The notes under the pieces: model-generated
What the model was told of the DNA's origin: nothing
What the model saw: only the letters and a program-made list of their open reading frames with translations
Databases searched by the model: none
Position numbers and translations under genes: made by a program
In this document: positions 1-9,550 of the stretch, piece after piece
Position numbering within the stretch: position 1 is the first letter of the stretch
Layout: each line of letters opens with the position of its first letter
From: Bacteroidales bacterium
GTDB lineage: Bacteria > Bacteroidota > Bacteroidia > Bacteroidales > JAGOPY01
Length of the DNA: 50,829 nt
NCBI GenBank assembly: GCA_019429045.1
Contig: JAHYJL010000003.1
Span: forward strand, 1-50,829
Reading direction: 5' to 3'

Positions 1-1
1 A

Positions 2-1081
2 TATGGCTGGGGTTACGGATATCCCGGCTACTGGGGAGGATCCTACTGGTCAGGTTACTACTCCGGTTACTATGCCGGTTACTGGGATGGTTACTACTGG
101 GGTGGCGGCGGATATTACTCCGATCCTGATCCCTCCGGAAACTATTACGGGCCGAGGCGCAGCCGCACCGGCTCCTCCGACGGCAGCTTCAGCTCCGGAA
201 GCCTCACCCGCGGCTCACGCACCGAAGATGATGGCCTGAGGACTTTCGACCAGTCGGCCCGCGGCACACGCACCGGCGATGTCACTCCGATAGCTACCGG
301 CAAGGCAACCGGAACTGAACCCGGCGCTGTTTCAGCCCGCGGCACCAGGCCCGATGCTGAGGTTACCGGTGCAACACGTGTTGCCGGCACAGCCCGCGGC
401 GAAGCCACCCGCGTGACCGAACCCGCTGCCGGGACAGCTACCAGAACTACCGGTACTGCTACCCGCGTAACCGAACCCGCTTCAGGTGCAGCTACCAGAA
501 CTACCGGTACTGCTACACGGACTACCGGTGCGGACAACCCGACCCTGTCGCCCAGCAGAAGGGTACAGCCCGAAATGAAATACGAAAAACCGCAAACCTA
601 TACCGCTCCAAGTTCGAGGACTACCCCTTCGCGGCAGGAATATACAAGCCCCAGCACAAGGGATACCCGCAGCTACTCAGATCAGGATGGATCTACCCGC
701 AGGGTTTACTCCACCACACCGCAGAGCAGAACAACGGAAAGCTCCGGCCGTACCACGCAGGAAAGCGGCAGCAGCAGGGTAAGCCCCGCTACGCCGTCGC
801 AGAACTATTCCACCCCTGCCAGGACGACCACCCCGTCACGCAATACCTATACTGCACCCTCCAGTTCAGGAGGCAGCCGCAGCATCTCGACTCCTTCCAA
901 CTCAGGAAGCAGATCAGGAGGCAGCCGCAGCATCTCGATTCCTTCCAACTCGGGAAGCAGTTCAGGAGGCAGCCGCAGCATCTCGGCCCCTTCCAGCTCA
1001 GGTAGCAGCTCAGGCCGTTCATCCGGAACAAGCAGTGGCAGCAGTGGTAGTAGCAGCAGAAGCGCCGGCGGAAGAAGGTAA
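2..1081 (+). CDS. Low-complexity Gly/Tyr then Ser/Thr/Arg-rich protein, 5' truncated by the window edge
   Basis: Frame 2 is open from base 2 (YGWGYGYPGYWGGSYWSGYYSGYYAGYW...) and runs directly into the 413..1081 ORF (same frame). The tracked ORF at 3..239 is in a different frame. Internal 48-bp repeats. Confidence 0.7.
   Translation, partial: YGWGYGYPGYWGGSYWSGYYSGYYAGYWDGYYWGGGGYYSDPDPSGNYYGPRRSRTGSSDGSFSSGSLTRGSRTEDDGLRTFDQSARGTRTGDVTPIATGKATGTEPGAVSARGTRPDAEVTGATRVAGTARGEATRVTEPAAGTATRTTGTATRVTEPASGAATRTTGTATRTTGADNPTLSPSRRVQPEMKYEKPQTYTAPSSRTTPSRQEYTSPSTRDTRSYSDQDGSTRRVYSTTPQSRTTESSGRTTQESGSSRVSPATPSQNYSTPARTTTPSRNTYTAPSSSGGSRSISTPSNSGSRSGGSRSISIPSNSGSSSGGSRSISAPSSSGSSSGRSSGTSSGSSGSSSRSAGGRR
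866..1009 (+). repeat. Three tandem 48-bp (16-aa SGGSRSIS-PS-SGS-) coding repeats
   Basis: tcaggaggcagccgcagcatctcg... recurs at 866, 914 and 962. Confidence 0.85.
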
Positions 1082-1103
1082 ATAACCTCAAAAGTTAAAC
1101 ACC

Positions 1104-2594
1104 ATGAAAAGAATATCTTTCATAACGGCTATCCTACTGACAGCCGCCCAGGCAGTTCTGTCCCAAACTCCGGCAGACGCCCTGCGATACTCAAGCCTTG
1201 ATGTTGGAGGGACAGCGCGCTACATGGGACTTAGCGGCGCATTCGGGGCCCTGGGCGCAGACTTTACCACCACAAGCACCAACCCCGCAGGAATCGCACT
1301 GTTTAAATCATCGGAAATATCCATCACACCAGCAATTAATGTCGGCACCGTGGAATCCATGTACAACGGCACATCCGGTCTTGACCAGCGATCGGTTTTC
1401 CACCTCGGAAACGCCGGAATTGTCCTGGCTTCCAAACTGAAAACCGACCCCAAAAAATCGGGCTGGAGAAATGTGAACTTTGCCACCGGTATCAACCGGA
1501 TCAATAATTTCAACTTCTCCTATGAAATGACCGGGACCAATACCACTAATTCACTGCTCGACACATATGTTGCAGCAGCAAATGGAATTGATTTTAAAGA
1601 TATTGAGGATGACTTCTATGGCGATTATGCTTTCGACCTTAACCTGGCCTGGTGGACCTACCTGCTCGACTTTGCTTATCCTGGTGCTGTTAATGAATAT
1701 ATTTCCCCTATCGCATCCGAAAGCAGCAAACTGCAAACAAAAAATGTCGATGCCACCGGATCCATGAATGAATATGTCTTCAGCCTGGGCGCCAATTACA
1801 ACGACAGGCTCTACCTTGGGATGACACTTGGAATTCCGCTCATCCGCTACTATGAAACTGCTATTTACACCGAAGAAAATATCTCCAATTCCGATTTGAA
1901 ATATTTCCGGATCATTGATCAACTCGAAACAAGTGGCACCGGGTTTAATTTCAAACTGGGTTTTATTTACCGCGCCAGCGACTGGTTCCGGCTGGGAGCG
2001 GCATTTCATACCCCTTCATGGTTTAGCAGCATGAAAGACTACTGGAAGGTTACCATGTCATCGGAGTTTTACACACCTGACCCCGATGGCTATACCCTTT
2101 ACAAGGAAACCTCTCCTACCGGAAGTTACACTTACAAGTTGCAGACCCCCATGCGGATTCAGGGCAGCATGGCATTCATCATCGGCAATTTAGGCCTGGT
2201 AAGCGCCGATTATGAGTTTGCCGACTATACCACCACCAGACTCGATGCCAGTGATTACAGCTTCAGCGATGAGAACAGAGCCATCCGGAACAGCTACACC
2301 GGCGCACATCAGATCCGGATTGGCACTGAATGGAGATACAGCATTTTCAGCTTCAGGGCCGGCGGCAAATACTTCACCTCGCCTTACCAGGACAACCTCA
2401 ACGATGGCAGTACCTTCGGATTCTCAGGTGGCGCCGGATTCAGACAGGGCTGGTTCTTCATGGACCTGGCTTATGCTTACAGCAATACCAAACAGGATTA
2501 CTACTTCTATAACATCGGCGGCATCGCCTCAAATCCGGTCAACAATACAATCCGGAGACATAATGTACTGCTGACTGTGGGGGTGAAATTGTAA
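1104..2594 (+). CDS. OmpP1/FadL-like outer membrane beta-barrel protein
   Basis: Signal peptide; GGTARYMGLSGAFGALGADFTTTSTNPAGIALF typical of Bacteroidetes OmpP1/PorV-like proteins; aromatic C-terminal strands ending VGVKL. Confidence 0.75.
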   Translation: MKRISFITAILLTAAQAVLSQTPADALRYSSLDVGGTARYMGLSGAFGALGADFTTTSTNPAGIALFKSSEISITPAINVGTVESMYNGTSGLDQRSVFHLGNAGIVLASKLKTDPKKSGWRNVNFATGINRINNFNFSYEMTGTNTTNSLLDTYVAAANGIDFKDIEDDFYGDYAFDLNLAWWTYLLDFAYPGAVNEYISPIASESSKLQTKNVDATGSMNEYVFSLGANYNDRLYLGMTLGIPLIRYYETAIYTEENISNSDLKYFRIIDQLETSGTGFNFKLGFIYRASDWFRLGAAFHTPSWFSSMKDYWKVTMSSEFYTPDPDGYTLYKETSPTGSYTYKLQTPMRIQGSMAFIIGNLGLVSADYEFADYTTTRLDASDYSFSDENRAIRNSYTGAHQIRIGTEWRYSIFSFRAGGKYFTSPYQDNLNDGSTFGFSGGAGFRQGWFFMDLAYAYSNTKQDYYFYNIGGIASNPVNNTIRRHNVLLTVGVKL

Positions 2595-2615
2595 ATGCGC
2601 AAAATCTTGCGCATC

Positions 2616-3668
2616 CTACACCCGCACAAACCGCACATTGGCAGCTTTAAAACTGACCCATATCTCCCTACCGGCCCGCAGGGACAATGACTGCAGCGAT
2701 TCCCTTGTAATGCGGGCGTAAACGGGAAATCCAATGTCCACCAGCACTTCGAACCCATATGGATAGGGGCTGACATCAATAATGGTCCCCTTGAACTGGT
2801 TGGTGGCGCTGGTAGGCAGGTTATCAAGGGAGATAAAAACATCTTCGCCACGTAGCAGCACAAACCCCTGCCCTTCCGTTTCATCGGTGATCAACCGTAA
2901 CAACATGCCATTTTCCAGCTCGGCGTATTGCCGTTCCTGCTCCCGGTACAAGCGCGCAGGAAAGTAATTCCTGATACCTGTGAAACGCGCGGCGAACTCC
3001 GAACCCGGGTGGTGGAAAACCTCGTCGGCCGGGCCCATCTGCACTATTCTGCCGTCGTGCATGACGGCCACTTTGGTGGCCAGTACCAGCGCCTCTTCAT
3101 AATCATGGGTCACATGTATGATCGTCTGTCCCGACCGGTTGATTTTTCTGAGCAGGCTGCGTAAACCCTGCTTCAGTGAGATATCCAGTGAGGCCAGCGG
3201 CTCGTCAAGTAGCAGGAAGCGTGGATTGCGCACCAGGGTGCGGGCCAGGGCGACGCGCTGCAGCTCCCCACCGGAAAGCGACTGCGGCCTGCGGCTGAGC
3301 AAGTGCCCGATTTCCAGCAAATCAGCCTGCTCCATCACACGCTGGTCGGTCTCCTTCTTTCCAATCCTCTTAATTTTCAGCGGATAGGCAATATTATCCC
3401 GTACACTCATGTGAGGAAAAACAGCCAGGTCCTGGAATACCAGTCCCATCGGCCTCGACTGGATCCTGTCATCGGTAATATCACGACCATCTATCAAGAT
3501 TTGCCCGTCATCCGGAGAAATCAGCCCTGCCAGAATCTCCAGCAAAAGGGTCTTGCCTGCACCCGAAGGGCCCAGTATCACGTAATAATCGCCGTTTTCA
3601 GCCTGGAAGGATACTCCGTCCAGCTGGAAACCGGCATAGGCTTTATGTATATTCTGAACATCAAGCAT
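2616..3668 (-). CDS. ABC transporter ATP-binding protein, molybdate/tungstate type (ModC/WtpC-like) with C-terminal TOBE-like region
   Basis: Walker A GPSGAGKT, signature LSGGELQRVALAR, Walker B FLLLDEP; C-terminal regulatory domain. Confidence 0.85.
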   Translation of the reverse strand: MLDVQNIHKAYAGFQLDGVSFQAENGDYYVILGPSGAGKTLLLEILAGLISPDDGQILIDGRDITDDRIQSRPMGLVFQDLAVFPHMSVRDNIAYPLKIKRIGKKETDQRVMEQADLLEIGHLLSRRPQSLSGGELQRVALARTLVRNPRFLLLDEPLASLDISLKQGLRSLLRKINRSGQTIIHVTHDYEEALVLATKVAVMHDGRIVQMGPADEVFHHPGSEFAARFTGIRNYFPARLYREQERQYAELENGMLLRLITDETEGQGFVLLRGEDVFISLDNLPTSATNQFKGTIIDVSPYPYGFEVLVDIGFPVYARITRESLQSLSLRAGREIWVSFKAANVRFVRV

Positions 3669-4440
3669 CTTTCCGGGGTCGTGACAACATGCGTAACAAA
3701 ATAAAAAATACCAGGCTGACAGCGATAAAGATCACCGCCACCGGACGGGCATAACTCAGCCCGAAGGCGCCAAAGCGCTCCCAGATCAGCACCGGGGTGA
3801 TCATCGGATGGTACGCCACGATGACCACGGCACCGAATTCGCTCATGCCGCGGGCAAACATCAGGATCAACCCTGAAACTACGTTGCGCCATGCCAGCGG
3901 CAGCGATATCGTGAAGAAAACACGCATGGGAGAGGCGCCCAGGTTCAGGGCCGCCTGTTCCAGCCGGGCTGGAACGGCCAGGAAGCCGTCGCGGGCGGAG
4001 TTAACCAGAAACGGAATGCTCACAAAGGCCATGGCCAGCGCAATTCCAGCCGGCGCCCCTACGAAATCCAACCCGATGAATGACCCCAGTTGTCCCAGGT
4101 AAGAATCGCGCGAAACGAACCCCAGAACGGCGATCCCCGCCGCCGAATGCGGGATAACGATGGGCAGATCGATGATCCCCATCACCAGCCGCTTCAGGGG
4201 AAATTCCTTCCGGGCAAGCAGATAAGCCAGCGGGATCCCACCCAGGGCAAAGACCAGCGTCGCGGCCATCGACACCCATAGCGTCAGGCCAATGCTGCGC
4301 TGTACCTCCGGGTCTTTCGAGGATTCAAAGACGTCTGCCGGGGAGGTAGATACAAACATCCCCACCAACGGCCCGATAATGAACAGCAGCACCACCCCGC
4401 TGAGCAGGACCAGGAAGAGCTGAAAGGGTTGAAACCGCAT
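3661..4440 (-). CDS. ABC transporter permease, molybdate/tungstate type (ModB/WtpB-like)
   Basis: Multi-TM; EFGAVVIVAYHP and ARLEQAALNLGASPMRVFFTISLPLAWRNVVSG motif; 8-bp overlap with the ATPase gene. Confidence 0.85.
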   Translation of the reverse strand: MRFQPFQLFLVLLSGVVLLFIIGPLVGMFVSTSPADVFESSKDPEVQRSIGLTLWVSMAATLVFALGGIPLAYLLARKEFPLKRLVMGIIDLPIVIPHSAAGIAVLGFVSRDSYLGQLGSFIGLDFVGAPAGIALAMAFVSIPFLVNSARDGFLAVPARLEQAALNLGASPMRVFFTISLPLAWRNVVSGLILMFARGMSEFGAVVIVAYHPMITPVLIWERFGAFGLSYARPVAVIFIAVSLVFFILLRMLSRPRKDA

Positions 4441-4527
4441 ATGGGCTCAAAGATTTATGCAAAGATGAGAAAGATTTCTTGTTTGCCAACCTGAAGCTTA
4501 CTGATATAAATGGATATGACTGGTTTC

Positions 4528-6603
4528 TCAAACCGGTATCTCAAACCTGAAAGCGGCCCCTTTTCCGGGTTCAGAGCGGACATCCATTTTACCGTTCAAA
4601 AAATTCACCCTTGACTGGATACTGTTCAGACCGATGGATTTAGACATAAGTTTTTCTTCTATATTAAAACCGATGCCGTCATCCGAATAGAAAACATCCA
4701 TTTTCCCCGGGTGTAATTCCATTCGGAGTTCAATATTACTGGCCTGGGCATGCTTCAGGGTGTTGTTCGCAAGCTCCTGAATGATGCGGTAAAGCATGAT
4801 CTCCCGGTTTTCAGGCATTCGTTCTGCATCTTCCGGGATCTCAGCAGTTACCTTCAATCCTTCGGTTTCGGAAAGTTTTTCAAAAAGGTCGGCTACGGCT
4901 TCGTACAAACCAAGTTTGGTCAGCAGGCCGGGCATCATATTGTGAGATATTTTCCGGACATCGCTGGAAGCTTGTTCCAGCAACCTGGAGGCCTTTTCAA
5001 TGAGCGGGCGGGCTCCGGGACTGGCATCCCCGATCGAAGAGAACTGCATCCGTGTGGTGGAAAGCAATACCCCCAGTCCATCGTGCAGCTCCCGGGCAAT
5101 CCGCTTACGCTCCTCCTCCTGACCCTCTACCAGCGATTTGGCGGCAAGGAGTTTCTTTTCCTCCTCCAGCTGCCTGATCCGCTGCTGCGCAATGATCCTG
5201 TCCTTCCTCGCCCGCTGCCTGAAATAGAGAAGCCCAAAAGTTATCAGGGCAATAATACCAATGGCGGTGAACAAGTAAATGTTGTTCTGCTTGGTCTTGA
5301 TGAGGTTATCCCTTTCCAATGCCAGGATCTGCGCCTGCTTCTTCTCATTCTGGTATTTCATCTCCAGGTCAGCCATCAGCCGGTCCTTCTCCAGTTGGTA
5401 GATCATATCCTGTATGCTGTCATGCAGCAGGTAATATTTCAGCGCTTGCTGATGATCGTCCTGGGTCTTATGACCAAAATACAAATTTTTGTAGGCCGTG
5501 GATGCCAGTTCGGGATTGCCTGTCCGGATCGCTACCGCGAGGGATGAATCCAGCAACTGATAGGCCAGGGAATAATTTTTCCGATAAATATTCAACAGCC
5601 CCAGGTTATTCAAGGTCTGGCCATAAGGGTACCAGCACCCAAGTTCTGAAAACAAGTCCCTGGCCCGGACATAATAATACTCCGCGCTGTCGAGATTCGG
5701 GATATCTATATAAACATTACCCAAGTTATTCAGCACATCGGCAAGTTTTTTCCTGTCCTCCAATGATTGGTAACTATTATGTGCAATCCGCAGTTCAACC
5801 AGCGCAGCATCGTAATCTTTCTTTGCATAATGGATAAGTCCGATGTTCATACGGGCCAGACCGACCAGATTGGGGTAATGCTTCTCATTCATCGGTATGC
5901 TAAGGTTAAGATAATGAAAGGCCCTTTCATAATCTTCCAGTTGCATGTAAAGGATGCCCATGTTCAGGTAACCCATGGCAAGGCTTTTTTCCATGCCTTT
6001 CTCTTCCGCAATTTTAATAAGCTCTATATAATGAATCAGCGCAGAGTCATAAAGGGCCATTTCTTTGAACATCACCCCCAGCCCATTGAGTGATTTTACC
6101 AAACCAGTGGTGTCGCCCACCGCAGCATACAACCGGTAACTTTCCCGGTAGGACACAATGCCTGCCTCGGGGCCTTCATTATAGAACAGCGCCATGCCAA
6201 GGGTGATATTGATCGCCGCCAGGTCTGAAGAGGTAGCTTCTTCCGGGGAAAATGCCAGGGCACTATCACAAAACATAACCGCTGAGTCATAAACCTGGTT
6301 TCTCAGAAAGGTTTTGCCTTTTATCCAGTAACCTTTCATCATGGAAATTTTATTCCCGGTTTTCATGCCCCTTGCAACCAGTTGGTCACAATATAAGACA
6401 GATTGGGCCATGTCTCCCCATGTAAAATATCCCTCTGCCAGTTTCAGCAGGGCAAGATCTTTATCCTCTCCGGACACATCTGAGGCAAGGACCCGTTTCA
6501 GGCTATCGGGATTGAAGGCTGGCTGGGCCGTAATTACCCGGGTAGATAAAACCGCCTGCATTACAGCCAGGGTGCAGATTACATAAACGATTGATTTTTG
6601 CAT
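4528..6603 (-). CDS. TPR-repeat sensor histidine kinase (HisKA_3/NarL type)
   Basis: N-terminal signal, TPR repeats, one TM, EERKRIARELHDGLGVLLSTTR H-box and HATPase (ELANNTLKHAQA...DDGIGF). Start placed at MQKSIVYV rather than the tracked start. Confidence 0.85.
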   Translation of the reverse strand: MQKSIVYVICTLAVMQAVLSTRVITAQPAFNPDSLKRVLASDVSGEDKDLALLKLAEGYFTWGDMAQSVLYCDQLVARGMKTGNKISMMKGYWIKGKTFLRNQVYDSAVMFCDSALAFSPEEATSSDLAAINITLGMALFYNEGPEAGIVSYRESYRLYAAVGDTTGLVKSLNGLGVMFKEMALYDSALIHYIELIKIAEEKGMEKSLAMGYLNMGILYMQLEDYERAFHYLNLSIPMNEKHYPNLVGLARMNIGLIHYAKKDYDAALVELRIAHNSYQSLEDRKKLADVLNNLGNVYIDIPNLDSAEYYYVRARDLFSELGCWYPYGQTLNNLGLLNIYRKNYSLAYQLLDSSLAVAIRTGNPELASTAYKNLYFGHKTQDDHQQALKYYLLHDSIQDMIYQLEKDRLMADLEMKYQNEKKQAQILALERDNLIKTKQNNIYLFTAIGIIALITFGLLYFRQRARKDRIIAQQRIRQLEEEKKLLAAKSLVEGQEEERKRIARELHDGLGVLLSTTRMQFSSIGDASPGARPLIEKASRLLEQASSDVRKISHNMMPGLLTKLGLYEAVADLFEKLSETEGLKVTAEIPEDAERMPENREIMLYRIIQELANNTLKHAQASNIELRMELHPGKMDVFYSDDGIGFNIEEKLMSKSIGLNSIQSRVNFLNGKMDVRSEPGKGAAFRFEIPV

Positions 6604-6628
6604 TACATGTTTATTCCTGATGCGTATA

Positions 6629-7033
6629 TTATTCCTCCAGCGCCTGGCTGAATGTTTTCGAAATGGATCCACCTACCTGGTCTTCTTCCATTTTGACCAC
6701 TACCAAATGATTCAATTCCGAAAGCGGGTAATTCTCACCGCTTTCAGGAAACTTCACCGCGTGTTCGTTTGGAAAATTATTATCACTGAATTTACGATAA
6801 GTGAACAATGTTACCAACTGAAATTTTTCTCTCTCTACATCACATTCATCACAAATCTGGTTAAAAATAAGCTCTCCGGGCCTATGTTTTGTTGAGCCTT
6901 GCCATTCTGCATTTGTCAGACTTTCCAGATTAATCATGTGGCTTACCTCAATCTTCCTGGTATCGGTATCCCAAGAAATCTCCTGGATGATGGCATCATC
7001 CATTGAGACGTTTGTTAATGAACGTTTTGGCAT
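6629..7033 (-). CDS. Hypothetical protein (MPKRSLTNVSMDDAIIQEI...)
   Basis: ORF directly upstream of the kinase on the same strand; longer upstream start possible. Confidence 0.5.
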   Translation of the reverse strand: MPKRSLTNVSMDDAIIQEISWDTDTRKIEVSHMINLESLTNAEWQGSTKHRPGELIFNQICDECDVEREKFQLVTLFTYRKFSDNNFPNEHAVKFPESGENYPLSELNHLVVVKMEEDQVGGSISKTFSQALEE

Positions 7034-7283
7034 GATTTTAAGTTTTAAAGGTTTGTAAATAGAATATTTCATTTTGAATGAAGGTTTGGCCAAAGAGATG
7101 CATTCGGAAATTCCCCCGAAATTTACATCATTTTTAACCAGAAAGCAAATTAATTTTAACAAGACAATTTTATAAAATTAAATTCACAGAATAGTAGCAA
7201 AAAACAGCTAAAGAAAAAATTCATGGAAATTAGTCTCAGGTAAATTTTTACCTGACTATAGGTGGCTAATTAAAAATAGTATT

Positions 7284-7291
7284 TATCTTTG
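7284..7291 (+). promoter_or_regulatory. Bacteroidetes -7 box TATCTTTG upstream of tRNA-Gly
   Basis: Matches TAnnTTTG, 20 nt before the mature tRNA 5' end. Confidence 0.5.
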
Positions 7292-7310
7292 CAATCCATT
7301 TTTAAAAACT

Positions 7311-7383
<73 letters not shown>

Positions 7384-7392
7384 CAAACCAAC

Positions 7393-7419
7393 AAGTCCCG
7401 AAGTTTCGGGGCTTTTTTA
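7393..7419 (+). terminator. Intrinsic terminator after tRNA-Gly
   Basis: GTCCCGAAGTTTCGGGGC hairpin followed by a T tract. Confidence 0.65.
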
Positions 7420-7420
7420 G

Positions 7421-7490
7421 TTCTGAGTTCTGAGTTCTGAGTTCTGAGTTCTGAGTTCTGAGTTCTGAGTTTTGAGTTTTGAGTTCTGAG
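7421..7490 (+). repeat. Heptanucleotide tandem array (TTCTGAG)x10, two units TTTTGAG
   Basis: Direct reading. Confidence 0.95.
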
Positions 7491-7552
7491 TTTTTCAGAT
7501 TAGTGTTTCGGGTGGAATAATGCTTTTTTCGTAAATTTGAAATCAAAAATCA

Positions 7553-7636
7553 ACTCAACACTCAACACTCAACACTCAACACTCAACACTCAACACTCAA
7601 CACTCAACACTCAACACTCAACACTCAGCACTCGCC
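7553..7636 (+). repeat. Heptanucleotide tandem array (ACTCAAC)x10 plus two degenerate units
   Basis: Direct reading. Confidence 0.95.
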
Positions 7637-7641
7637 AGCAA

Positions 7642-7727
7642 GCCCGGGTGGCGGAACAGGTAGACGCGTTGGACTTAAAATCCAATGTCCAGTGATGGAC
7701 GTGCCGGTTCGATCCCGGCTCCGGGTA
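7642..7727 (+). tRNA. tRNA-Leu(UAA)
   Basis: GCCCGGG/TCCGGGT acceptor, anticodon stem-loop TTGGACTTAAAATCCAA, long variable arm, T-arm CCGGTTCGATCCCGG. Confidence 0.95.
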
Positions 7728-7732
7728 CAAGA

Positions 7733-7760
7733 AAAGCCGCTCTTACAGCGGCTTTCTTTG
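7733..7760 (+). terminator. Intrinsic terminator after tRNA-Leu
   Basis: AAAGCCGC-tcttaca-GCGGCTTT hairpin followed by T-rich sequence. Confidence 0.65.
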
Positions 7761-7781
7761 TTAATGATAAAATAGCACTAA

Positions 7782-7844
7782 GAACCCGAAACCAGAAACC
7801 AGAAACCAGAAACCCGAAACCCGAAACCAGAAACTAGAAACTAA
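7782..7844 (+). repeat. Heptanucleotide tandem array (AAACCAG/AAACCCG)x9
   Basis: Direct reading. Confidence 0.9.
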
Positions 7845-7847
7845 AAA

Positions 7848-8501
7848 TCACCTCTTCAGATTCCATCCGAACGAAAAGTCGATCATCCCGATGAAGCGGT
7901 TCTTTTTGTAATCGCCGTATGGCAGTCCTTCGCTGGCGCCGGTGTTGTAAAGCCCTTCATTTTTAATATCAAAGGCGAAACCGGGCAGGATGCCCAGGTT
8001 CAGGTAGAAGTTGCGTTTAAAGCTCCTGCGGTAGCCCAGGTTGCCATAAACGGCCGCGGCCAGCCGGGTCTGCACGTACTCGTATTCGGTGCCCATGTTA
8101 TGCAGTCCTTTCTCGTGGATGAATTCCAAAAACCCGCCGTAATATAAAAACCTGCCTTTCCGGTTGATAGGCATAAATACTTTATACCCCGCCCCCACAC
8201 CGATACTCGAAGGATAGTATTCGCTGTCATCCTCAAAATTGGTCCACTCCCAGTGACTGGCCAGGCCGGCATAGCTGTAACGGATAAAAGGCACCAGGAA
8301 GGAAGTGCCGCCCAGCTTGATCTCAGCCTGTATGATCGGACCATACAATGCTGCATTGAGCAAATTGAAGTTCATGGTGAAAGCCGGCATGGTGACCTGC
8401 CTTTTGGAAGCTCCTATCATCCGCCCGGGCATTTGTGAAAACATATCCGGACAAGTTAATAGTAATGAAAACAGTGAAACTAAAACAACAGATTTCTTCA
8501 T
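7848..8501 (-). CDS. Secreted/outer-membrane barrel-like protein, paralogue A
   Basis: Signal peptide; strongly similar to the adjacent 8554..9216 product (FNLLNAALYGPI, FIHEKGLHNM, YNTGASEGLPY, FIGMIDFSFGW). Confidence 0.7.
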   Translation of the reverse strand: MKKSVVLVSLFSLLLTCPDMFSQMPGRMIGASKRQVTMPAFTMNFNLLNAALYGPIIQAEIKLGGTSFLVPFIRYSYAGLASHWEWTNFEDDSEYYPSSIGVGAGYKVFMPINRKGRFLYYGGFLEFIHEKGLHNMGTEYEYVQTRLAAAVYGNLGYRRSFKRNFYLNLGILPGFAFDIKNEGLYNTGASEGLPYGDYKKNRFIGMIDFSFGWNLKR

Positions 8502-8553
8502 AACAATAGCATGGGCAGAATAAGTAAATCCAATATCAGTTAATACGCAAATC

Positions 8554-9216
8554 TTAATATCCTCTTTTAAGATACCAGCCGAATGAAAAGTCGATCATAC
8601 CGATAAACTGGTTCTTCTTGAAATCATCATACGGCAATCCTTCGCTGGCTCCGGTATTATAAATTCCTTCATTTTTAACATCGAAGGCAAAGCCAGGCAT
8701 AATGCCAAGGTTCAGGTAAAAGTTTCTGTTGAAATTCCAGCGGTACCCCATGTTGCCATAAATGGCCGTAGCCAGCCTGGTCTGCCGGTACTCGTCATCC
8801 GAATTCATGTTGTGAAGGCCCTTTTCATGGATGAACTCGCCAAATGCACCATAATATATGAAATGTTTCCTGTTGGACAGGACAAGAAACCCTTTATAAC
8901 CGATCCCCGCGGCAATACTGGAGGGATTATATTGGCTATCATCATCAAAATTTGTCCACTGATAGGTGCTTAGCAATCCTGCATAACTGTACCTGACAAA
9001 AGGAACGAGAAAAGACTTTTCCACAAGTTTAATTTCCATCTGAACAATTGGGCCATACAGCGCGACATTGAGCAAGTTAAAATTTATTGACAATGAAGGC
9101 ATGAACACCTGTTTTTTATTCATTCCCCGCATTTTCCCTCCCATGTGTTGGGAAAAAGATAGCTGTGACTGGGCAACGAATAAAAGAATGAGGATCAGTA
9201 AAGCAATTCTTTTCAT
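8554..9216 (-). CDS. Secreted/outer-membrane barrel-like protein, paralogue B
   Basis: Tandem duplicate of 7848..8501. Confidence 0.7.
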   Translation of the reverse strand: MKRIALLILILLFVAQSQLSFSQHMGGKMRGMNKKQVFMPSLSINFNLLNVALYGPIVQMEIKLVEKSFLVPFVRYSYAGLLSTYQWTNFDDDSQYNPSSIAAGIGYKGFLVLSNRKHFIYYGAFGEFIHEKGLHNMNSDDEYRQTRLATAIYGNMGYRWNFNRNFYLNLGIMPGFAFDVKNEGIYNTGASEGLPYDDFKKNQFIGMIDFSFGWYLKRGY

Positions 9217-9376
9217 GATAAGCGGTAAAGCAAATTCATAAATAATTGATCGAAATGAATGACTAAAATAACAGTTTTAGACAGAATGCCTGAATATTTT
9301 TTAAAATATTCTTACTTTTGCAAATCCAAAATCCACACTCACACTTCACTTGCACACTCACACCCAAACCCTCTTC

Positions 9377-9451
9377 CGGGGTGTGGCGCAGCCTGGTTAG
9401 CGTGCTTGACTGGGGGTCAAGAGGTCGAGAGTTCAAATCTCTCCACTCCGA
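9377..9451 (+). tRNA. tRNA-Pro(GGG)
   Basis: CGGGGTG/CACTCCG acceptor, anticodon stem-loop CTTGACTGGGGGTCAAG, T-arm GAGAGTTCAAATCTCTC; upstream TACTTTTG box at 9313-9320. Confidence 0.95.
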
Positions 9452-9550
9452 CAAGAAAATCAGACAGTTACGAAATCAAAAAGTAGCTGTCTTTTTTTAT
9501 TACTAACATTTTAACTAACATTTGATGTCGGCTCGACATCTGACCACGCC

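Noticed and set aside
789-1091. Cys-rich minus-strand ORF with repeated CCGCLLNC
   Set aside because: Artifact of the antisense reading of the 48-bp repeats.
4750-5837. Long plus-strand ORFs (265 and 172 aa) opposite the histidine kinase
   Set aside because: Shadow ORFs; the kinase TPR/H-box/ATPase features on the minus strand are convincing.
7421-7636. Direct repeats considered as a CRISPR array
   Set aside because: Period is 7 bp with no spacers; simple tandem arrays.
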